From assembly GCA_900769905.1 (NCBI GenBank), contig CAAGIL010000131.1, positions 1 to 64,000 on the forward strand: DNA of 64,000 nucleotides. Reading direction: 5' to 3'. Positions 24,179 to 35,818 of this stretch are shown here, piece after piece. Positions within the stretch are counted from its first letter, which is position 1, and every line of letters starts with the position of its first letter. Under the pieces are notes generated by a model that was not told the origin of the DNA, searched no databases, and was given only the letters and a program-made list of their open reading frames with translations. This DNA is from Rikenellaceae bacterium. GTDB taxonomy: Bacteria > Bacteroidota > Bacteroidia > Bacteroidales > UBA932. The translations under genes and the position numbers were made by a program.

Positions 24179-25784
24179 TCAGAGGGCTCTCCAAAGCCTT
24201 TTTCAGCACATCGTCGTAGCGCAGGCGCAGCTTGACTCCCGCTTCCTGGAAGTAGTAGCGTACCACGATTTCCTCCTCCAGGAAAGGTATTATCTCATCC
24301 TTTTTCAGCCTGAGAAAATCCTCCTTTTCTATTTCTATCGACTTTGCCAGGGAGTCCAGCTGCCCGGAGAGGCTTTCTGCCAGACCGTCCTTTTCCAGCT
24401 CGGCCTTCATCCTGTCGAAATATGCCTTGGCGGTGGACCTGTAATCGAAGTCCCTGCCCTTGGCGTATTGCACGAAGTCCTCGTATTCTTCATCGCTGAG
24501 CCTGAATTCGTCCACCGGAGGGATGCTCTCGTGCCTGCAAACGTACTCCATCGCGTACTGTTCCAGTATGCCGTATGCTGCCAGCGCGTAGGTGAGGCGG
24601 CTGTATTCCCTGTCCTCAATGATTACGTCCGGGGTGATGCCGCCACCGTCGCGCACCGTCCTTCCGTGGGCGGTCTTGAATTCGTGGGTAAGCGAGTCCG
24701 GGATGTGGCCCACGCTGCCGTCCTCGTTGCGGCGGGAGTAGTCATACGCCTGCACGCAGCGTCCGGACGGGGTATAGTACTTGGCCGTTGTGACCTTGAG
24801 TTCGCCGCCGTAAGGCAGGCTCCTTATGCTCTGCACCAGGCCCTTGCCGTAGGTCTTAGTGCCCATTATCGTGGCCCTGTCCATATCCTGGAGCGAACCG
24901 GACACGATTTCGGAGGCCGAGGCCGAGCCCGAATCCACGAGCACTATCAGCGGCATCTTCGTGTCCACCGGCTCCTTCCTGGTCCTCAGCGAGTAGCTGG
25001 AGGACGGCTCGCGCCCCCTGGAACTTACGACCAGCGAACCCTTAGGGACGAAGATTGACACTATTTCCGCGGCTTCCTCCATAAGGCCGCCGCCGTTGCC
25101 GCGCAGGTCGAGCACGAGTTTCTGCATACCCTGCTTCTTCAGGCTGAGCACCGCCTTCCTGACATCGTCGCCTATGCCCTCGGTGAACCCGGTCTGGAGT
25201 ATGTACCCCGTGGTGGCGTCGAGCATACCGGCGTAGGCGAGGTCCGGGATGCGTATGCGCTCCCTGGTCACTTCAATGTCCACGACCTCCCCGGTGTACA
25301 CCTTCTTCACCTTGAATACCACCCTGCTTCCCGGTTCCCCCTTCATCCTGTCGCTGCACTCCTGGGAGTTCAGCCCGTGCACGCTGTTGCCGTCGATTGC
25401 GAGGATTTCGTCGCCGCAATGCAGCCCGTACTTCTCGGCCGGGGAGTTCTTGTAAGGCTCGTTGATAATCACATTACCCTGAAGGTCAGGCTTGTAGATG
25501 ACTGCTCCTATGCCTCCGTAGCTCTTGTTTATCATCATCTGGAGATCTTCGTGCTCCTCTTCAGGGATATAGACGGTGTAAGGGTCCAGCCCTGCGAGCA
25601 TGGCATCGACACCCAGACGCTCGATCTTGTCGAGCGGAAGACTGTCCACGTAAGATCTCGTGAGTTCCTTCAGCAGGGCGCTGTGGATTTCGGTCCATTT
25701 ACCAAGCTTGAAGTTCTCGGACTGCGCGCTGCACAGGCTGCAGGCCAGGACGCAGGCGCTTATGGCAAAAATTCGGAGTTTCAT
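24165..25784 (-). CDS. S41 family C-terminal processing protease
   Basis: This periplasmic serine protease processes C-termini or degrades periplasmic proteins. The 539-aa product has a signal peptide (MKLRIFAISACVLACSLCSA), a PDZ domain (about residues 85-175, including YGLHCGDEILAIDGNSVHGL) and the S41 core. The core has LVLDLRGNGGGLMEEAAEI, the catalytic Ser in VDSGSASASEIVSG (about 285-292) and Lys in TYGKGLVQS (about 314). A charged helical C-terminal extension of about 140 residues follows. I chose the ATG at 25784 because it starts the signal peptide. Confidence 0.93.
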   Translation of the reverse strand: MKLRIFAISACVLACSLCSAQSENFKLGKWTEIHSALLKELTRSYVDSLPLDKIERLGVDAMLAGLDPYTVYIPEEEHEDLQMMINKSYGGIGAVIYKPDLQGNVIINEPYKNSPAEKYGLHCGDEILAIDGNSVHGLNSQECSDRMKGEPGSRVVFKVKKVYTGEVVDIEVTRERIRIPDLAYAGMLDATTGYILQTGFTEGIGDDVRKAVLSLKKQGMQKLVLDLRGNGGGLMEEAAEIVSIFVPKGSLVVSSRGREPSSSYSLRTRKEPVDTKMPLIVLVDSGSASASEIVSGSLQDMDRATIMGTKTYGKGLVQSIRSLPYGGELKVTTAKYYTPSGRCVQAYDYSRRNEDGSVGHIPDSLTHEFKTAHGRTVRDGGGITPDVIIEDREYSRLTYALAAYGILEQYAMEYVCRHESIPPVDEFRLSDEEYEDFVQYAKGRDFDYRSTAKAYFDRMKAELEKDGLAESLSGQLDSLAKSIEIEKEDFLRLKKDEIIPFLEEEIVVRYYFQEAGVKLRLRYDDVLKKALESPLIDIR

Positions 25785-25797
25785 ATCTGATTCGTTT

Positions 25798-26643
25798 TTA
25801 TGATGCGAACAAAAGCAATGCAAGACCTGCAAGCATTATGCCCAGATCCACGGCTTTGTCACGTATGTTGTGTTCCTTGAAGAGCAGGGCTCCTCCCAGG
25901 AAGGTGATAATCACTGAACTGCGCCTGATCATCGAAATCACCGACAGCAGGGCCCCGTCCTGCTTTACGGCGAAGAAGTAGAGGGCATCGGCAATTGTGA
26001 TGAGCACGGCGATGACAAGAAGGGTCCAGTCGGGCGTGAAGCGGCCTATGGATTCCTTGTCGTGGAGGAATTTTACGAGCATCACGATGGCTAGCACGGC
26101 GGTGATGTAGACATTGGCCCAACTCTGCACGAAGAGCGGTTCCAGGGTTTTGAGTATGTACTTGTCATACAGGGCGCTGGCGGAGCCGCTGACTATGGAG
26201 AGGCACATCCAGGCCACGCCTTTGCTGCGGGAAAACTGAATTCCCTCCTTGCGGCTGGAGCGGCCCAGGAAGTAGAGGGCTCCGATTACCAGCACCACGC
26301 CGAGCCACTGCAGCAGGTTGAGCCTCTCTCCGAAGAGTATGATGGAGAAGATGACCACGAACATTGGCCTGGAGGCCTTCATCGTGCTGGCGGTGGTGAG
26401 GGGGAGGAGTTTCATCGCAATGAGCCCTGAAATCCAGGAAGTGGACACGAGGATCGCCTTTACGACCAGTTTGAGATGGTCCTGGAGCGAGCCTGCGCTC
26501 AGGAAGGGGCAGAGGAAAAGGGCGGTGAGCGCGGTGGAACACAGGAGTATCCAGTAAACGCCGTTTTTCTTCAGCGCCTGCTTCTTGGCTATGTCATACA
26601 GTCCCAGCAGAACAGCGGAACATACGGTAAGTGTGAGCCACAT
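25798..26643 (-). CDS. EamA/DMT-family transporter
   Basis: This 281-aa inner-membrane protein has about ten hydrophobic helices in two EamA repeats, with helix 1 at about residues 3-19. Conserved small-residue patterns end helices of each half (SWISGLIAMKLLPLTTASTM and YFFAVKQDGALLSVISMIRR). The substrate is unknown; family members export amino acids, drugs or metabolites. It has its own promoter box, and the S41 protease starts 13 bases after its stop, so it heads the six-gene minus-strand operon ending with rsgA. Confidence 0.88.
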   Translation of the reverse strand: MWLTLTVCSAVLLGLYDIAKKQALKKNGVYWILLCSTALTALFLCPFLSAGSLQDHLKLVVKAILVSTSWISGLIAMKLLPLTTASTMKASRPMFVVIFSIILFGERLNLLQWLGVVLVIGALYFLGRSSRKEGIQFSRSKGVAWMCLSIVSGSASALYDKYILKTLEPLFVQSWANVYITAVLAIVMLVKFLHDKESIGRFTPDWTLLVIAVLITIADALYFFAVKQDGALLSVISMIRRSSVIITFLGGALLFKEHNIRDKAVDLGIMLAGLALLLFAS

Positions 26644-26671
26644 CGTTTCGTCTCGTTAAAAAATCAGGAGT

Positions 26672-26679
26672 CAAAGATA
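26672..26679 (-). promoter_or_regulatory. Bacteroidota -7 promoter box for the EamA-rsgA operon
   Basis: The minus strand reads TATCTTTG, matching TAnnTTTG, 29 bases before the EamA ATG at 26643. Confidence 0.55.
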
Positions 26680-26722
26680 CTAAATTAATCGCTATTCCAT
26701 AAATTTTGTGCATCTTTGCCGG

Positions 26723-29437
<2,715 letters not shown>

Positions 29438-29439
29438 AT

Positions 29440-30432
29440 ATGAAAAAGATTTTAGCAGCAAAACGCGAATATTCCGAGTGGTGCAGGGCAATAGGCATCA
29501 CGAACCTTGCAGATCTGGCAAAGATTATCCAGGCCGGGGAAGCAATCAGTCTCATCAATCTCTGCGAAGCGAGGCAGGAAAGAAAGTACGCCGAGGCTGC
29601 GGACCAGATTTTCTGGAACCGCAAGAAGTGCCGCATCGTGATGATGTCAGGCCCGTCTTCCAGTGGCAAGACCAGTTCCTCCCTGCGAATTGCCCAGCAG
29701 GCCCGGGTGCTCGGACTGAATCCCAAGGTCATAGAACTCGACAACTATTTCGTGGACAGGGACAAAACCCCTCGTGATGCCCAGGGCAATTATGACTTCG
29801 AGGCCCTGGAGGCTATGGACGTGGCTTTCCTCAACGAGCAGCTGGGCGCCCTTCTGAAAGGCGAGGAAGTGGAAATCCCGAAATTCGACTTCAAGGAAGG
29901 TTGCCGTAAATTCGTGGGCAACAAGATGAAGCTGGAGGACAATGACATACTCTTTATGGAGGGAATACACGCCCTGAATCCTGCCCTCACCCCGTCCATC
30001 CCCCAGAACAGCATCTTCCGCATCTATATATCGGCTCTCTCAGCCCTGCCTGGAGGGGAGAAGTCCCACAACTCCACCACGGACAAGCGCCTCCTGCGCC
30101 GTATCGTGAGGGACAACCGCACCCGCGGCATCTCCCCGGAAGAGAACATACTCCGCTGGCCTTCAGTGCGTCGCGGGGAGAACAAATACATCTTCCCGTT
30201 CGAGGAGAACGCCGATGTGGTTTTCAACTCCTCCACGCTCTACGACCTTCCGCTCTTGAAATACTATGCCGAGCCTCTGCTCTGCGGCATCAGCGAGTCA
30301 TCTCCTGCCTACGCAAAGGCACAGAAGTTGCTTGACTTCCTCAAGGAAGTCATTTGCCTGAAGCCTGCGGAGATAGCCGCCATTCCGCCGACTTCGATAA
30401 TGAGGGAGTTCATAGGCGGACAGACTTTGTAA
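29440..30432 (+). CDS. Uridine kinase-like nucleoside kinase lacking the N-terminal TGS part
   Basis: The 330-aa product matches the C-terminal kinase half of the Bacteroidota/Firmicutes 'nucleoside kinase' family. The P-loop is SGPSSSGKTSSSLRIA (about residues 70-85), with VIELDNYFVDRDKTPRDAQG (acidic substrate loop), MEGIHALNP, and a late RWPSVRRGENKYIFPFEENA segment. Full-length relatives are about 550 aa and start with TGS and ThrRS-like domains; none of that is here. The ATG follows the uvrA stop by 2 bases, leaving no room for a lost N-terminus, so the short form appears genuine. Confidence 0.88.
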   Translation: MKKILAAKREYSEWCRAIGITNLADLAKIIQAGEAISLINLCEARQERKYAEAADQIFWNRKKCRIVMMSGPSSSGKTSSSLRIAQQARVLGLNPKVIELDNYFVDRDKTPRDAQGNYDFEALEAMDVAFLNEQLGALLKGEEVEIPKFDFKEGCRKFVGNKMKLEDNDILFMEGIHALNPALTPSIPQNSIFRIYISALSALPGGEKSHNSTTDKRLLRRIVRDNRTRGISPEENILRWPSVRRGENKYIFPFEENADVVFNSSTLYDLPLLKYYAEPLLCGISESSPAYAKAQKLLDFLKEVICLKPAEIAAIPPTSIMREFIGGQTL

Positions 30433-30463
30433 CGAACAGTTTTATATCAATACCGTTTTTACT

Positions 30464-31168
30464 ATGGATAAGGGAAAATTCTACAGCGGACTGGCCATAA
30501 TGGTGGGTCTGATCGTGTTGGGAGCAATGATGCCCCTGGCAGTCAAGCAGTTCCGTTCCTTTGACAGAACCGTGAACGTGAAAGGTCTTTGCGAAAGGGA
30601 AGTGAAGGCCGACAAGGCCATCTGGCCTATAGTCTATAAAGTGATGTCAAATGACATCCAGGAAGTCAACGAGAGCATAGCCAGGAACAATTCCCTGATA
30701 GTGGACTTCCTGAAGAAAGGCGGTCTGGATGCATCCGAAATCACCGTGTCGGTGCCTAAGATTTCCGACAAGTACGCTACTGAATATGGCAGCAACGACC
30801 GCGCCTACCGCTATATCGCCACCAATGTGATTACGGTGTGCACGGAAGACGTGGATGCTGTCCTGGAGCTGCGTGCCCGCCAGTCGGAACTGATACGCAA
30901 CGGCATCATCATAGAGGTTGAGAGCTGGGAGAATCCTCTCGAGTTCCGCTTTGAGGGACTCAACTCCCTCAAGCCGGAGATGGTTGAGGAAGCTACCAAG
31001 AATGCCCGCGAAGTGGCCCAGAAGTTCGCTTTCGATTCCGGCAGCCGCCTGGGAAAGATCAAGAATGCCAGCCAGGGTACTTTCACCATTGAGAACCGCG
31101 ACAGCAACACTCCGCACATCAAAAAGGTGCGCGTGGTAACTTCCGTTACTTATTATTTGAAGAATTAA
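30464..31168 (+). CDS. SIMPL domain-containing (DUF541) membrane-anchored protein
   Basis: The 234-aa protein has one N-terminal hydrophobic helix (about residues 8-27) without a clear cleavage site, then a SIMPL/DUF541 domain recognisable by FDRTVNVKGLCEREVKADKA and the helical NAREVAQKFAFDSGSRLGKI. It is probably periplasmic and inner-membrane tethered. SIMPL proteins often oligomerise; E. coli relatives are linked to oxidative stress, but the function here is unknown. It is followed 6 bases later by rdgB. Confidence 0.87.
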   Translation: MDKGKFYSGLAIMVGLIVLGAMMPLAVKQFRSFDRTVNVKGLCEREVKADKAIWPIVYKVMSNDIQEVNESIARNNSLIVDFLKKGGLDASEITVSVPKISDKYATEYGSNDRAYRYIATNVITVCTEDVDAVLELRARQSELIRNGIIIEVESWENPLEFRFEGLNSLKPEMVEEATKNAREVAQKFAFDSGSRLGKIKNASQGTFTIENRDSNTPHIKKVRVVTSVTYYLKN

Positions 31169-31174
31169 GTGGGG

Positions 31175-31792
31175 ATGAAACTGCTTTTTGCGACAGCCAA
31201 CAAAGGAAAACTGCGTGAGGCTGGGGAGATACTGGGGCCTGAGTGCACCGTCATTTCCCCGGCTTCACTCGGAATAGATGCCGATGTCGAGGAAAATGGC
31301 GACACTCTGGAAGAGAACTCCAGGATAAAGGCAGAGGCCGTATATGCCGCCTCCGGGATGGATTGCTTCGCCGATGACACCGGACTGGAGGTGGAGGCTT
31401 TGGGAGGCGCTCCCGGAGTGCTGTCCGCCCGTTATGCCGCCTCTTTTCCCGGAGGTGCCGCCTCCCACGACAGCGAGGCCAATATGGCCCGCCTGCTGGA
31501 AGAGTTGAGTAAGCTCGGTCCGGATGCTTCGCGCCGGGCGCATTTCCGCACTGTGGTCACACTCGTGCTCGGAGGCAGGAGCTATGCGTTCGAAGGCCAG
31601 GTGGACGGATACATTGCCACTGAGCGCAGCGGAAACGGAGGCTTCGGCTACGACCCCATCTTCGTCCCTGACGGTTTCGGGGGACGGACTATGGCGGACA
31701 TTTCCGAGGAAGAAAAGAACTCAATCTCGCACAGGGGGCGTGCCCTTCGCGCAATGGCTGCTTTCCTGCGCACTCAAGACACTGAAGATTAA
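31175..31792 (+). CDS. rdgB: XTP/dITP diphosphatase (HAM1/RdgB)
   Basis: RdgB removes non-canonical purine nucleotides (dITP, XTP) by pyrophosphohydrolysis. The 205-aa product shows the family motifs LLFATANKGKLREAGEIL at the N-terminus, CFADDTGLEVEALGGAPGVLSARYA, and FGYDPIFVPDGFGGRTMADI with NSISHRGRALRAM near the end. I chose ATG at 31175; a GTG two codons upstream is less likely. It ends overlapping the convergent MBL gene by 4 bases. Confidence 0.95.
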   Translation: MKLLFATANKGKLREAGEILGPECTVISPASLGIDADVEENGDTLEENSRIKAEAVYAASGMDCFADDTGLEVEALGGAPGVLSARYAASFPGGAASHDSEANMARLLEELSKLGPDASRRAHFRTVVTLVLGGRSYAFEGQVDGYIATERSGNGGFGYDPIFVPDGFGGRTMADISEEEKNSISHRGRALRAMAAFLRTQDTED

Positions 31793-32484
31793 TTTATTAC
31801 GACCGGTTCAAGCTCCGGGTCGAACTCCTCTTCGGGTTCGTTGAACGGCTCGAGGAAGGGGTTCGTGTTCCTTTCCTGACCTATGCTGCTTTCGGGGCCG
31901 TGTCCCGGAAAGATTTCAATCTCCGGGTCGAGGAAGATAAGCTTCTCCATTATTGATTTGATGAGGTCGTCGTACTCCCCGCCCTTGAGGTCGCTGCGTC
32001 CTATGGTTCCTGCGAACAGGGTATCGCCGCTGAAGAGCATCTTCCCCTCCTCCAGGAGGTAGCAGCATCCTCCTGGACTGTGGCCCGGGGTGGTGATGAC
32101 CTTGAATTCCAGGCCCGCGGCGCGTACGCTTTCCCCGTCCTCCACCGCCGTGGTCTTGAAGTCAATCTCCGGACACGGCAAGCCGTACTGGCGCGTCATC
32201 TCCGGCGCGTATTCCAGGATGGGACGGTCGGCTTCGTTCATATACACCGGGAGTCCGTACTTCTTCTGGAGCAGGGATGCTCCGCAGACGTGGTCCGGGT
32301 GCGCGTGGGTGAGAAGCACTGCCGCCGGGGTGAGGCCCAGTTCTTTGATATGCCTGAAAAAGTCCCCGCTTTCGGCGCTGTTGCTGAATCCCGGGTCTAT
32401 GACTGCGCATTCCCCGCCTTCTCCGTACACGATGTAGGTGTTTTCCTGGAAAGGATTGTATGTGAAACTTGCCTTGTTAATCAT
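31789..32484 (-). CDS. MBL-fold metallo-hydrolase (glyoxalase II-like)
   Basis: The 231-aa product has the metallo-beta-lactamase signature LLTHAHPDHVCG, then ITTPGHSPGGCCYLLEE, LFSGDTLFAGTIGRSDL and FPGHGPESSIGQE, supplying all usual metal ligands. It resembles glyoxalase II-type cytosolic hydrolases of low-molecular thioesters; the substrate is uncertain. The C-terminal tail of about 20 residues is rich in Glu and Pro. The frame stays open far upstream into the deoxynucleoside kinase, but the ATG at 32484 with a promoter box at 32506-32513 defines the real start. Confidence 0.9.
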   Translation of the reverse strand: MINKASFTYNPFQENTYIVYGEGGECAVIDPGFSNSAESGDFFRHIKELGLTPAAVLLTHAHPDHVCGASLLQKKYGLPVYMNEADRPILEYAPEMTRQYGLPCPEIDFKTTAVEDGESVRAAGLEFKVITTPGHSPGGCCYLLEEGKMLFSGDTLFAGTIGRSDLKGGEYDDLIKSIMEKLIFLDPEIEIFPGHGPESSIGQERNTNPFLEPFNEPEEEFDPELEPVVIN

Positions 32485-32505
32485 AACTGCTGCTGATTTT
32501 TTCGC

Positions 32506-32513
32506 CAAATTTA
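32506..32513 (-). promoter_or_regulatory. Bacteroidota -7 promoter box for the MBL hydrolase gene
   Basis: The minus strand reads TAAATTTG, matching TAnnTTTG, 22 bases before the ATG at 32484. It is back to back with the plus-strand box at 32526. Confidence 0.55.
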
Positions 32514-32525
32514 CAAAACTATTAT

Positions 32526-32533
32526 TAAATTTG
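32526..32533 (+). promoter_or_regulatory. Bacteroidota -7 promoter box for the first deoxynucleoside kinase
   Basis: TAAATTTG matches TAnnTTTG, 30 bases before the ATG at 32563. Confidence 0.55.
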
Positions 32534-32562
32534 TAAGAATGTATTAATACATCTGCCAAGTT

Positions 32563-33177
32563 ATGCACATAGGAATAGCCGGAAATATAGGTTGCGGAAA
32601 GACGACTCTCACCCGTATGCTCGCAGAGCACTACGGCTGGACTCCGAAGTACGAGTCCGTGACCTACAATCCATATCTTGAAGACTACTACAAGGATATC
32701 CCGAGGTGGTCTTACAATCTCGAAACCTACTTCCTCGCCCAGCGCTTCAAGGACGTGCTTGAAATATCGAAGTCGGAAGAAGTCATCATCCAGGACAGGA
32801 CGATTTTGGAAGGAGTATATATCTTTGTGGCCAACAACCTGGAAATGGGCAACTTGAGCCAGAGGGACTACGACACCTATATGCAGCTTTTCAGTCTGAT
32901 GATGTCGATGGTCAGACCTCCTGACCTGCTGATTTACCTCAGATCTTCGGTGCCTCACCTGGTTTCCCAAATCCAGAAGAGGGGCCGCGATTACGAGCAG
33001 AGCATGAGCCTTGACTATCTCGGCGGGCTCAATGAGAAATACGAGAAATGGATAGGCTCCTATGAGGGGAATCTGCTCGTCATCGATGCCGACAATCTGG
33101 ATTTTGAGAACAGGCCGGAAGATTTCGAGACGATTACCGACAAGATAGACGCCCAACTCTACGGATTGTTTAAATAA
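32563..33177 (+). CDS. Deoxynucleoside kinase, paralog 1
   Basis: The enzyme phosphorylates deoxynucleosides for dNTP salvage. The 204-aa product has the P-loop GNIGCGKTT (residues 7-15), the substrate-binding ESVTYNPYLEDYYKD, the DRT motif in VIIQDRTILEG, and the lid segment QIQKRGRDYEQSM. It is closely similar over its whole length to the next gene (shared YGW.PKYESV, RGRDYE, LNEKYEKWI and DAQLYGLF). Which base each prefers is not visible. Tandem pairs like this are common in Bacteroidota. Confidence 0.92.
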   Translation: MHIGIAGNIGCGKTTLTRMLAEHYGWTPKYESVTYNPYLEDYYKDIPRWSYNLETYFLAQRFKDVLEISKSEEVIIQDRTILEGVYIFVANNLEMGNLSQRDYDTYMQLFSLMMSMVRPPDLLIYLRSSVPHLVSQIQKRGRDYEQSMSLDYLGGLNEKYEKWIGSYEGNLLVIDADNLDFENRPEDFETITDKIDAQLYGLFK

Positions 33178-33182
33178 ATTGC

Positions 33183-33190
33183 TAACTTTG
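33183..33190 (+). promoter_or_regulatory. Bacteroidota -7 promoter box for the second deoxynucleoside kinase
   Basis: TAACTTTG followed by C matches TAnnTTTG, 22 bases before the ATG at 33212. The second paralog therefore probably has its own promoter. Confidence 0.55.
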
Positions 33191-33211
33191 CGAAATATAA
33201 CAACATAGATT

Positions 33212-33844
33212 ATGCATATCGCGATTGCAGGTAATATAGGTAGCGGCAAGACTACGCTCACCAAGATGCTGGTCTCCCACTACGGGTGGATTCCGAAGTA
33301 CGAATCCGTTGATTTCAATCCATATCTTGCTGATTTCTATGAAGATATGGAAAGATGGTCGTTCAATCTCCAGATTTATTTCCTGAACAAGCGCTTCAAG
33401 GATGTAGTGGACATCTCCAAGACCGACGACATCATCGTCCAGGACAGGACTATCTTCGAGGACGCAAGGATTTTCGCTCCGAATCTGCACGATATGGGGC
33501 TGATGAGCACCAGGGACTTCGAAAACTATTCCGATCTCTTCGAGCTTATGATTTCCCTCGTGGGCAATCCTGACCTTTTGATTTATCTCCGCTCTTCCAT
33601 TCCGAATCTCATTGCGCAGATTCAGAAGAGGGGCCGTGACTACGAGAAGAGCATACGCATCGACTATCTGACCGGACTCAACGAAAAGTACGAGAAGTGG
33701 ATAAGCGAATACAAGGGCAATCTTCTGGTCATCGATGCCGACAACGTTAAGTTCGGCGACCGTCCGGAGGATTTTGAAAAGGTGACGGATATGATAGATG
33801 CCCAGCTCTACGGCCTCTTCTCCCAGCCGAAACCTCAGCTTTAG
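33212..33844 (+). CDS. Deoxynucleoside kinase, paralog 2
   Basis: The 210-aa product has P-loop GNIGSGKTT (residues 7-15), ESVDFNPYLADFYEDMERW, VQDRTIFEDARIFA with the DRT motif, and QIQKRGRDYEKSI in the lid. It is a duplicate of the preceding kinase with the same layout and a short extra C-terminal tail (SQPKPQL). Specificity may have diverged (for example dA/dG against dC/dT), but this is inference from the common pairing in the phylum. It has its own promoter box. Confidence 0.92.
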   Translation: MHIAIAGNIGSGKTTLTKMLVSHYGWIPKYESVDFNPYLADFYEDMERWSFNLQIYFLNKRFKDVVDISKTDDIIVQDRTIFEDARIFAPNLHDMGLMSTRDFENYSDLFELMISLVGNPDLLIYLRSSIPNLIAQIQKRGRDYEKSIRIDYLTGLNEKYEKWISEYKGNLLVIDADNVKFGDRPEDFEKVTDMIDAQLYGLFSQPKPQL

Positions 33845-33875
33845 ACAAAAGTGTAACTAGATAATAAACCGATTT

Positions 33876-35789
33876 ATGGATCAGAAAAGACCAACCATCA
33901 TTGACTTTGTGGAAAAGTACACCGCCAAATACGGCGACGCAACCTTCCTCAGGGAAAAAGTGGACGGAGTTTGGACTGAGACATCCTTCAACAAAACTCG
34001 CGAGGAAGCAGACATCCTGGCTGCCGGATTTATGGCCCTGGGCCTGCAGAAGGGAGAGAAGGTTTCCCTTATTTCCGAAGGCCGCAATCAGTGGATTTTC
34101 ACTGAGTTGGGCATACTCTTCGCCGGTGCCGTGGATGTGCCTCTCTCCTTCAAGCTCGAGTCGGATGTGGACCTCACCTTCCGCATCAACCATTCGGATT
34201 CCAGATTTGTCGTTGCCTCCCAGACCCAGATTGAGAAAATCAGGAGGGTGATTGACAAATGCCCGGCCGTGGAGAAGGTTATAGTCATGGACCCCGTTGA
34301 GCTCAGGGAAGGAGAAATGTACCTGAGCGAAATCAGGGAAATGGGTGTGGAATATCTCAAGGACCACGCCGACGAGCTCGCCAAGAGGAAGGCTTCCGTG
34401 AAGCCGGACGATTATGCCAACATCAGCTATACCTCCGGTACGACTGCCGACCCTAAGGGAATCCTGCTCACCCACCGAAACTATACCGCCAACGTGGACC
34501 AGGCCCTGTCCGTGATTTCAATTGACGAGGGCGACGTGATGCTAATCATCCTTCCTCTCGACCACTGCTTCGCCCACGTGGCCGGTTTCTATGCGATGAT
34601 GAAGTGCGGCGGTAGCATCGCCACCGTACCTTGCGGAAAGAGCACCGTATCCCTGCTCAAGAATATCCCGAGCACCATCAATGAGGTCCGTCCTCACGTG
34701 CTCCTTTCCGTACCTACCCTTTCCAGGAATTTCAAGAAGAGCTTCGACGGTGCCATCAAGAAGAAGGGTGCCTTCGTGGAGAAGCTCTACGAGTTCGGTG
34801 TGAAGAATGCCGAGACATACAACAGGGAGTACTACAATGCCGGCAAGCCTTGCTGGAAGATGTGGTGGCGCAAGCCTGTCAATGCCCTCATCGACAAGCT
34901 CGTGTTCTCCAAAATCCGCGCCGGTTTCGGCGGAAGGCTCAAGTTCTTCGTGGGTGGAGGTGCCCTGCTCGACATCGAGCTCCAGAGGTACTTCTGCGCC
35001 ATAGGAATGCCTGTGTTCCAGGGCTACGGCCTTTCTGAAGCTACCCCTGTAATCTGCGCCAACTCCACCGGACACGCCCGCTTCGGCTCTTCCGGCCGCA
35101 CCGTGGTCCCTATGGACATCAAGATCTGCGACGAGGAAGGCAACGAGCTTCCTGACGGCGAGACCGGAGAAATCGTAATCCGCGGCGAGAATGTGATGGC
35201 CGGATACTGGAAGAATCCTGAGGCCACCGCAAAGACCATCGTGGACGGCTGGCTGCACACCGGAGACCGCGGCTATCTCTGCAAGGAGGACCGCCGCTAC
35301 CTCTATGTGACCGGCCGCTTCAAGAGCCTGCTCATTGCGGCTGACGGAGAGAAATATTCTCCGGAAGGGTATGAAGACAGCCTCGCAGACGGCTCCAAGT
35401 TCATTGAAACTTCAATGCTCTACAACAATCAGAGCCCTTATACCGTAGTTCTGGTCATCCCTAACAAGACCGCCCTCGCCGAAGAGGTGAAGAAGTCAGG
35501 TCTCGACCCTGATACCCTCGAAGGAAAGAAGGCCCAGCTCGCCATAATCAAGTCAGAGGTGGATGCCTACCGCAGCGGCGGCAAGAAGGCGGGAATGTTC
35601 CCTGAGCGCTGGCTCCCTGCGTCCATCATCGTGGGCGACACTCCTTTCACCGAGCAGAACGGTATGCTCAACACCACTATGAAGATGGTGCGCGGCAAGG
35701 TGGAGAAGTTCTACGCCGAGCGCATCGAGTATGCGATGACTGCCGAAGGCAAGGATGTAATGAACGAAAAGAACATCAACTCACTGTAA
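33876..35789 (+). CDS. Long-chain acyl-CoA synthetase (AMP-forming)
   Basis: The enzyme activates fatty acids to acyl-CoA through an acyl-adenylate. The 637-aa product has the AMP-binding P-loop YTSGTTADPKGILLTHRNY (about residues 187-205), GYGLSEATPVICANSTGHA (A5 region), and WLHTGDRGYLCKEDRRYLYV followed by GRFKSLLIAADGEKYSPEGY (A7-A8). The C-terminal domain ends without a clear conserved PX4GK lysine, as is often seen in Bacteroidota homologs. It is followed by a sugar transporter 29 bases downstream. Confidence 0.93.
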   Translation: MDQKRPTIIDFVEKYTAKYGDATFLREKVDGVWTETSFNKTREEADILAAGFMALGLQKGEKVSLISEGRNQWIFTELGILFAGAVDVPLSFKLESDVDLTFRINHSDSRFVVASQTQIEKIRRVIDKCPAVEKVIVMDPVELREGEMYLSEIREMGVEYLKDHADELAKRKASVKPDDYANISYTSGTTADPKGILLTHRNYTANVDQALSVISIDEGDVMLIILPLDHCFAHVAGFYAMMKCGGSIATVPCGKSTVSLLKNIPSTINEVRPHVLLSVPTLSRNFKKSFDGAIKKKGAFVEKLYEFGVKNAETYNREYYNAGKPCWKMWWRKPVNALIDKLVFSKIRAGFGGRLKFFVGGGALLDIELQRYFCAIGMPVFQGYGLSEATPVICANSTGHARFGSSGRTVVPMDIKICDEEGNELPDGETGEIVIRGENVMAGYWKNPEATAKTIVDGWLHTGDRGYLCKEDRRYLYVTGRFKSLLIAADGEKYSPEGYEDSLADGSKFIETSMLYNNQSPYTVVLVIPNKTALAEEVKKSGLDPDTLEGKKAQLAIIKSEVDAYRSGGKKAGMFPERWLPASIIVGDTPFTEQNGMLNTTMKMVRGKVEKFYAERIEYAMTAEGKDVMNEKNINSL

Positions 35790-35818
35790 ACAACATTTAA
35801 AACAATAAACCATTTAAA

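Noticed and set aside
29440..30432. Frameshift or assembly error as cause of the short nucleoside kinase
   Set aside because: The sequence immediately upstream is the intact end of uvrA, so no remnant of the missing N-terminal domains exists here.
32485..33264. N-terminal extension of the MBL hydrolase reading antisense through a deoxynucleoside kinase
   Set aside because: It is antisense to a clear kinase gene. The MBL domain starts at the ATG at 32484, preceded by its own promoter box.
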